DNA of 10,954 nucleotides from Acidobacteriota bacterium (lineage in GTDB: Bacteria; Acidobacteriota; Thermoanaerobaculia; Multivoradales; JAHEKO01): assembly GCA_029861655.1 (NCBI GenBank), contig JAOTZA010000091.1, positions 1-10,954 on the forward strand, given 5' to 3'. This document shows positions 6,315 through 10,954 of the stretch, piece by piece (position 1 is the first letter of the stretch; each line of letters opens with the position of its first letter). The position numbers and the translations under genes were made by a program. The notes below the pieces were generated by a model. That model saw nothing but the letters and a program-made list of their open reading frames with translations, ran no database searches and was not told the origin of the DNA.

Positions 6315-7202
6315 TTGGACGAAGCGGAACGTTACCGTGCCCTTGTCGAATCCATGCCGGCGCTCGTGTGTCGTTTCCGACCCGACGGCGCGCTTTCCTA
6401 CGTCAACCGAGCCTATTGCACCTACTTTGGCTGCACCCCCGACGAGCTCGTCGGCCGTGACTTCTTCCGCTTCATCCCGCCACACGATCGGGACCGAGTG
6501 CGAGCAAAGTTCGAGGGTCTCTCGGCCACGAAGCCAGAAGTCACTTACGAACACAGAGTCTTCGATTGTGAGGGGCAAGAGCGCTGGCAGCGCTGGACCG
6601 ATCGTGCTCTGTTCGAAGACGGCGAACTACTCGAGTACCAGTCCATCGGTTACGACGTCACCGCCGAGAGAAAAAGCAAGGACGAACTGCTGCACCTCTC
6701 CCGCCATGACCCTCTGACCGGGCTTGCGAACCGTCGAATGTTCGATGAGATACTGAATCAAACTTGGAGACTCGGCGCCCGGGGCAAGAATCGGCTGAGC
6801 ATCATCATGGGCGACATCGATTTCTTCAAGGCCTACAACGACGCCTTTGGACACCAGGCGGGCGACAAGTGTCTGCGGCAAGTTGCCGCCATATTCTCGA
6901 CGGCGGTAAGGCGGGACACGGACCTGGCGGCACGCATAGGGGGCGAAGAATTCGCTCTGCTTCTTCCGGTGACGGAGGACGAGGGGGCCAAACGCCTGGC
7001 GGAGTCGATTCGGACGGGAGTCTCCGGACTCGCGATGGAGTCGGCCCCCGCTGCGAACAAACCTGTCGTGACCATCAGCCTCGGAGTGGCAGGCCTCATC
7101 CCAACCCCGGAAGGAGGCCCGGAGGATTTGATGAACCGAGCTGATCAGGCTCTGTACCGAAGCAAGGAAGAGGGGCGTAATCGGGTGACGATCGATGGGT
7201 AG
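6315..7202 (+). CDS. PAS-GGDEF diguanylate cyclase
   Basis: 295 residues, soluble, no membrane segment or signal peptide. Residues about 5-120 form a PAS domain: YRALVESMPALVCRFRPDG, then YVNRAYCTYFGCTPDELVGRDFF, and ending with the PAC-type EYQSIGYDVTAERK. A short linker leads to a GGDEF domain starting HDPLTGLANRRMFDE (131-145). Metal ligand Asp167 is in MGDIDFFKAYND, with Asn175 contacting substrate. The signature is GGEEF at 209-213. An RxxD inhibitory site (Arg200-Asp203) is at the correct spacing, so product inhibition is expected. In the family, two GTP are condensed to cyclic di-GMP. All catalytic residues are present, so it should be active. The PAS ligand is unknown; there is no obvious heme or flavin signature. 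The gene appears monocistronic, with 187 bases before the next start. Confidence 0.93.
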   Translation: MDEAERYRALVESMPALVCRFRPDGALSYVNRAYCTYFGCTPDELVGRDFFRFIPPHDRDRVRAKFEGLSATKPEVTYEHRVFDCEGQERWQRWTDRALFEDGELLEYQSIGYDVTAERKSKDELLHLSRHDPLTGLANRRMFDEILNQTWRLGARGKNRLSIIMGDIDFFKAYNDAFGHQAGDKCLRQVAAIFSTAVRRDTDLAARIGGEEFALLLPVTEDEGAKRLAESIRTGVSGLAMESAPAANKPVVTISLGVAGLIPTPEGGPEDLMNRADQALYRSKEEGRNRVTIDG

Positions 7203-7256
7203 TCCCAGACCTCCCTTGGCCTTCTGCCGGTAGTACGTGCCCTCGGATATTCCAAG
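7200..7256 (-). pseudogene. Remnant of an IS3-type transposase OrfA (helix-turn-helix segment)
   Basis: On the minus strand, 7256 to 7200 reads LGISEGTYYRQKAKGGLGL. This closely follows the recognition-helix segment of IS3-family OrfA proteins (typically LG(V/I)SEQTYYRW with a following YGGL). The frame is closed by a TAA two codons upstream. A neighbouring frame upstream reads RTVKG, so a frameshift may separate the rest. The remnant overlaps only the stop codon of the cyclase gene, which is complete. It is a short match read by eye. Confidence 0.45.
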
Positions 7257-7379
7257 CCCTTAACCGTTCGCCAAACCGGGACAGGTCCAGAAAGCAAACA
7301 CGGGCCGGAGCAGGGTCTCAGATCTCTCCCTTTCCAAGGTGGCTAGTATTCTACGCTCGTCGGTATTGAAGACGTCAAA

Positions 7380-7386
7380 GGGGAGG
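7380..7386 (+). promoter_or_regulatory. Ribosome binding site deciding the start of the MFS/spermidine-synthase-like gene
   Basis: GGGGAGG lies just before the ATG at 7390 (3 bases after the last G). The frame stays open upstream to a GTG at 7339, but that codon has only a poor site and adds 17 non-hydrophobic residues. Confidence 0.6.
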
Positions 7387-7389
7387 TTC

Positions 7390-10300
7390 ATGAGTTACAG
7401 GTCTCGCATAGGGCTCTTTCTGTTCGGGTCGGGCTTTTGCGCTCTCGTGTACCAGATCGTGTGGCTCCGTATGCTTCGGCTGGTTTTCGGCGGCTCGACC
7501 CCCGCGTCGGCCACTGTGCTGGCCATCTTCATGGCCGGCTTGGGCATCGGCGGTCTACTCCTGGGTCGCCGGAGCGAGGCCTCCGAAAATCCGCTGGGGT
7601 TTTACGCTCGTCTCGAGATCGGCATCTCGATCGCCGCCGCTCTGAGCGTCTTCTTGATCGCCGGCGTGCGCGCTCTTTACATCGAACTCGGCGGAACAGC
7701 GACTCTCGGGCTGTTCGGCGGCACTCTACTCAGACTGGTTCTGGCCACCTTGGTTTTGGGCATCCCGACCTTTCTGATGGGCGGCACCCTGCCGGCCACC
7801 GTCCGCGCCGCCACCACCGGCAAAGACCTCGGCCGCCACACGGTGGGACTTCTCTATGCGATCAATACGATCGGGGCAGTCGCGGGTGCCTGGGTCACGA
7901 CTTTCTATCTGATCGAGCTTCTCGGCATCCGCCAGACTCTCTGGCTGGCGGCCGCACTCAATCTGCTGATCGCGATCGCGGCACGTTCGCAGGCAAGAGG
8001 GAAAGGAATGGCAGAACCGGGCGAAGCCGGTCACGAAGCCGGCGACCGCGGCGAACAGGCGCCAAAGGCGCTTTACCGCATGGTGCTCCTGGCGGCGGCC
8101 GGTGTCGGTTTTGTCTTCTTCCTGCTCGAGCTGGTCTGGTATCGAATGATGGGTCCGATCCTGGGCGGGTCGACCTACACCTTCGGGATCGTACTGGCGG
8201 TCGCGCTTGCCGGGATCGGACTCGGCGGGTTCCTCTACGGGCTGGCGGCCCAGGGCCGGCGGCCGTCGCCACTGGAGTTCGCAGCAACTTGCAGTCTGGA
8301 AGCGCTCGCGGTCGCGATACCGTTCGCGCTTGGGGACCGCCTGGCATTCCTGGCACTCAAACTGCGCGCTCTTTCGATTGCCGGATTCGGAGCTCTGACT
8401 CTCGGTTGGACGACGGTAACCCTCTGCGTCGTGTTCCCGGCCGCGGTCATCGCCGGCTATCAGTTTCCCTTGCTGGTCGCCCTACTCGGCAGTGGCCGCA
8501 GGCAGATCGCGACCCAGGTCGGACGAACCTATGCTTGGAATACGTTTGGCGCGATCGTCGGCTCGATCGCAGGCGGGTTCGTGCTCCTCCCGTTGCTCAC
8601 CGCGCCGGTCGCATGGAAGCTCTCGATCTGGATTCTGTGCGGCATCGCCGGTCTGTTCCTTGTCTATGAACTGGGTGGGAAGAGACTTCGCGTGTTGCCT
8701 GTCGGATTGGTCGCTCTTGTCGCTTTGGCCCTGACGGCGGCGACCGGGCCGACGGCCTTTTGGCGTCACTCGGGCATCGGCGCAGGCCGGATGCGCCAGG
8801 CGATGAGCAGTCCCAACGAACTGCGGGATGTCCGACATGCCTCCAATCGCGGTCTGAACTGGGAAGTCGAAGGAAGGGAAAGCAGCGTCGCGCTCATCGA
8901 CGGCAGCGGCTTCATCTTCGTCGTCAACGGCAAAGCGGACGGCAGCGCTCGGGTCGACGCTCCGACTCAGGTCATGAGCGGACTCGTGGGCACCGCTCTT
9001 CACCCTGACCCGAAAGAGACGCTGGTTGTCGGCCTGGGCACGGGCTCGAGTGCGGGTTGGATGGCCAAGGTCCCGGGGGTCGAGAGTGTCGAGGTCGTCG
9101 AGCTCGAACCGGCCATTCTCGACGTGGCCGAGGCCTGCTCGCCGGTCAACGAGGACGTCCTCCGGAATCCCAAAGTCGAGATCGTGATTGCCGACGCCAG
9201 AGAGCATCTGCTGACGGTCAAGTCTTCGTATGACGTGATCTTCTCCGAGCCCTCGAATCCTTACCGGGCCGGAATCTCGAGTCTCTTTACCCGGGAGTTT
9301 TACCAAGCTGTGCAGAGCCGGCTTTCAGATGACGGCCTTTTCGTCCAGTGGCTGCAAGCCTACGACGTTGACGCTCAGGTCGTCCGCACCGCCTATGCCA
9401 CGTTGTCCTCGGTTTTTCCCTATGTCGAAACCTGGCAAGTTCACGTAGCCGATCTCCTGTTGATCGGGTCGCAGACACCGATAGACCATTCCGCCGCCAG
9501 GCTCGAGAACGTTTTGGGACGCGAGCCTTATGCTCGAGCGCTCAACAATGCCTGGGGTCTTCAAGGGATCGAGGGCTTCTACTCCGGCTTCTTGGCCAAC
9601 ACGGATTTCGCCAAAGCGGTGGCGGATCTGGATCTGGCGGCGATCAACACCGACGATCATCCGGTAATCGAGTTCGGCTTCGCCCGCTCCGTCGGTAAAC
9701 GGGGCGGCTTCAAGCTCGCCGAGCTGCGTGCTCTCGCGAACGCCCGCGGCCAGGACCGGCCCCCAGGACTCATAGTGGACTGGAATCGAGTCGACGAAGC
9801 GCGCGAAGCGCGCAACGTGATGTTCCTCAGCTCACCGGCTCCTATCGACTCCGACGATCCGTCCCGCCAAGCACGCAGTCGAGCGCGCAGAGCTTATGCG
9901 AAGCAGAACTTCAAAGCAGCCTTCGACGGTTGGACCGAGCAATCCGACCCTCCGACGCAGCCGGTCGATCGCATCGCATTGACCGAGAGCGCGGCCTATG
10001 TGGGTTCGGAGTCGCTACCCGCGCTCTTCGAGGACCTGTCTTCCACCCATCCTGTCGAAGCGGGCCTGGCCAAAGCGCGATGGCATTTGGTTCGTGGGGA
10101 GACCGCTGCCGCCGCCCAGTCCTACATAGCAGCTTTAGAACACTATCGGACCAATCCTTGGCCCAATCCCTCCCTGACCAAGCGCGCCCTGAGCATGGCT
10201 CATGACCTGAAAGGGCAAGACCCGGAACTGGCACCCGACCTCCTGGCGGCCCTTGCGCAACCATTCTCCGTGCGCATGCACGATCAACAGCGCCTCGGTA

Positions 10301-10578
10301 CGATTCTGAACCTTGTTCTACCCCCAGACCAGGAGATCTGTACGACGACATTCGGCGAATTTGAACCCTTTGTACCCTGGATCGAACCGTTCCTCAGGGC
10401 CCGAAGAGACTGCTATTCCCGTTTCGGGCATCCGCTGGCCGCACGCGCCCAAGCTGATCTCGAGTCTTTCTATTCTGCGAGCTCCATCCCATTGTGGCGG
10501 GGCCTTAAACCGGAGGAAGAACTCGAGGCCCAGCCGATCGAGACCCGGTCCACCGATCAGGCCTCGGCTTCCGATTGA
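7390..10578 (+). CDS. Fused membrane (MFS-like) and spermidine-synthase-like protein with helical C-terminal region
   Basis: 1062 residues from ATG 7390. Residues about 5-455 are polytopic with roughly 12-14 membrane segments, split by a hydrophilic loop at about 200-225. The two halves are duplicated: FCALVYQIVWLRMLRLVFGG (about 16-35) resembles VFFLLELVWYRMMGPILGG (about 242-260), each followed by a glycine-rich helix and a short Arg-containing turn. About 490-700 is a Rossmann domain: VVGLGTGSS (nucleotide loop), VVELEPAI (acidic strand end), IADAREHL, and DVIFSEPSNPYRAGISSLFTREFY. This is the region of spermidine synthases and SAM methyltransferases. The usual catalytic Asp of the (D)SSDP string is Glu here (SEPSNP), and GGGDG is GLGTG, so aminopropyl transfer is doubtful. 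About 800-1062 is mainly helical, partly TPR-like (for example AYAKQNFKAAFDGW and ARWHLVRGETAAAAQSYIAALEHY). Families like this are annotated as fused MFS/spermidine synthase, of unknown function. Confidence 0.85.
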   Translation: MSYRSRIGLFLFGSGFCALVYQIVWLRMLRLVFGGSTPASATVLAIFMAGLGIGGLLLGRRSEASENPLGFYARLEIGISIAAALSVFLIAGVRALYIELGGTATLGLFGGTLLRLVLATLVLGIPTFLMGGTLPATVRAATTGKDLGRHTVGLLYAINTIGAVAGAWVTTFYLIELLGIRQTLWLAAALNLLIAIAARSQARGKGMAEPGEAGHEAGDRGEQAPKALYRMVLLAAAGVGFVFFLLELVWYRMMGPILGGSTYTFGIVLAVALAGIGLGGFLYGLAAQGRRPSPLEFAATCSLEALAVAIPFALGDRLAFLALKLRALSIAGFGALTLGWTTVTLCVVFPAAVIAGYQFPLLVALLGSGRRQIATQVGRTYAWNTFGAIVGSIAGGFVLLPLLTAPVAWKLSIWILCGIAGLFLVYELGGKRLRVLPVGLVALVALALTAATGPTAFWRHSGIGAGRMRQAMSSPNELRDVRHASNRGLNWEVEGRESSVALIDGSGFIFVVNGKADGSARVDAPTQVMSGLVGTALHPDPKETLVVGLGTGSSAGWMAKVPGVESVEVVELEPAILDVAEACSPVNEDVLRNPKVEIVIADAREHLLTVKSSYDVIFSEPSNPYRAGISSLFTREFYQAVQSRLSDDGLFVQWLQAYDVDAQVVRTAYATLSSVFPYVETWQVHVADLLLIGSQTPIDHSAARLENVLGREPYARALNNAWGLQGIEGFYSGFLANTDFAKAVADLDLAAINTDDHPVIEFGFARSVGKRGGFKLAELRALANARGQDRPPGLIVDWNRVDEAREARNVMFLSSPAPIDSDDPSRQARSRARRAYAKQNFKAAFDGWTEQSDPPTQPVDRIALTESAAYVGSESLPALFEDLSSTHPVEAGLAKARWHLVRGETAAAAQSYIAALEHYRTNPWPNPSLTKRALSMAHDLKGQDPELAPDLLAALAQPFSVRMHDQQRLGTILNLVLPPDQEICTTTFGEFEPFVPWIEPFLRARRDCYSRFGHPLAARAQADLESFYSASSIPLWRGLKPEEELEAQPIETRSTDQASASD

Positions 10579-10589
10579 GATCTCCGGCC

Positions 10590-10601
10590 GGGAAGCTTCC
10601 C
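10590..10601 (+). other. 12-base palindrome downstream of the last gene
   Basis: GGGAAGCTTCCC is a perfect palindrome starting 11 bases after the TGA of the membrane/synthase-like gene. It is not followed by a T-run, so a terminator role is only possible. Confidence 0.3.
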
Positions 10602-10648
10602 AAACCCTTCCTTCCAGAATGCCCGAGGGTAGCCCGACGGATCCTCCT

Positions 10649-10809
10649 AAAGCGGTGACAGGCGACTCATTTCTCTCGGGGTAAGGCCGGTGACAGGGCT
10701 ACTTCTGGCGCGGCATACCCAGGTGACGATGCAAGGAAAACGAACCATCGGCACCCAAAACCGAAACGAGCACGGTCATCTTGCGAATCGAGTAGCCTGT
10801 CACCATTCT
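10649..10809. repeat. ~160-bp MITE/REP-like element, copy 2 (diverged)
   Basis: The first 29 bases match copy 1 with a single difference (GCGACTC instead of GCTACTC). The right end retains GAGTAGCCTGTCACC, but the last bases are ATTCT rather than GCTTT. The interior also aligns: CGGCA(C/T)ACCC, GATGC, GAAACGAG(T/C)ACGG and CTTGCGAA occur in the same order and spacing. The terminal inverted repeats are therefore imperfect here. It lies 70 bases after the stop of the preceding gene, in the same position relative to a gene end as copy 1. It has no transposase coding capacity. Confidence 0.85.
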
Positions 10810-10835
10810 TCCGGGATTCGCCGCCCGTTTTGTAG

Positions 10836-10857
10836 CGGTCGACCTCTGTGTCGACCG
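10836..10857 (+). other. Strong hairpin CGGTCGAC / GTCGACCG
   Basis: A perfect 8-bp GC-rich stem closes a 6-base loop (CTCTGT). It starts 26 bases after the repeat copy. There is no T-run after it. It may be part of another short dispersed palindrome family or a Rho-independent-like mRNA end. Confidence 0.5.
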
Positions 10858-10880
10858 GATCCCTGAAGAACATTCGGGTT

Positions 10881-10910
10881 ATCGGAGTTCGAATCCCGTA
10901 CGGTCTACCA
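10881..10910 (+). other. tRNA-3'-end-like string
   Basis: GAGTTCGAATCCCG followed by seven bases, A and CCA has the layout of a tRNA T-loop, acceptor strand and CCA end. The T-stem does not pair properly, and no matching 5' acceptor strand is found 70-90 bases upstream, so it is not an intact tRNA. It could be a tRNA fragment left by an integration event, or chance. Confidence 0.25.
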
Positions 10911-10954
10911 AGCTCTGGTTTTCGATCTCAAACAAGCACGGTCTAGTAAACGGG

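Noticed and set aside
7339..7389. GTG start at 7339 for the membrane/synthase-like protein
   Set aside because: It has a poor ribosome site, and the added residues are not hydrophobic or conserved-looking. ATG 7390 has GGGGAGG directly upstream.
8482..9306. Minus-strand open frame of 274 codons
   Set aside because: It is antisense to the Rossmann domain of the membrane/synthase-like gene, with Asp/Arg-rich shadow composition and no family resemblance.

Overview
This is a high-GC bacterial window with several accessory features. No rRNA, ribosomal protein or other marker gene is present, so the phylum cannot be read from the sequence. The combination of a complete topoisomerase VI in a clearly bacterial context, high GC, a TTG- and GTG-started gene with strong Shine-Dalgarno sites, and a fused membrane/spermidine-synthase-like protein would fit an uncultured environmental lineage such as Acidobacteriota or Myxococcota. 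That assignment is inference.

Layout. 1-306 is the C-terminal end of a pyridoxamine 5'-phosphate oxidase-like flavoprotein (+). 348-638 is a complete pterin-4a-carbinolamine dehydratase (+). 663-2321 encodes DNA topoisomerase VI subunit B (+). 2322-2482 is a convergent intergenic stretch. 3802-2483 (-) is an FAD-dependent amine oxidase of the monomeric sarcosine oxidase type, and 4351-3812 (-) is a DinB-like four-helix protein. These two are 9 bases apart and look like one operon transcribed toward top6B. 4442-5740 (+) encodes topoisomerase VI subunit A, divergent from the DinB gene. 5741-6314 is a non-coding stretch holding a ~160-bp element with perfect 25-bp terminal inverted repeats, a minus-strand open stretch and a hairpin. 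6315-7202 (+) is a PAS-GGDEF diguanylate cyclase with a TTG start. 7200-7256 (-) is a probable IS3-type transposase remnant. 7390-10578 (+) is a 1062-residue protein joining a duplicated membrane domain, a spermidine-synthase-like Rossmann domain and a helical C-terminal region. 10579-10954 holds a second, diverged copy of the ~160-bp element, a strong hairpin and a tRNA-3'-end-like string.

How the parts relate. The two topoisomerase VI subunits should form an A2B2 ATP-dependent type IIB enzyme. All key residues are visible: Bergerat-fold motifs and switch lysine in B, and the Tyr-Tyr pair and Toprim acidic triad in A. Two things are unusual. The subunit genes are split by an antisense two-gene unit, and each subunit carries a Lys/Arg-rich, H1-like N-terminal tail. 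The other genes have no obvious functional link to the topoisomerase. The two terminal-inverted-repeat elements each lie just downstream of a gene's stop codon and look like a dispersed, non-autonomous repeat family.
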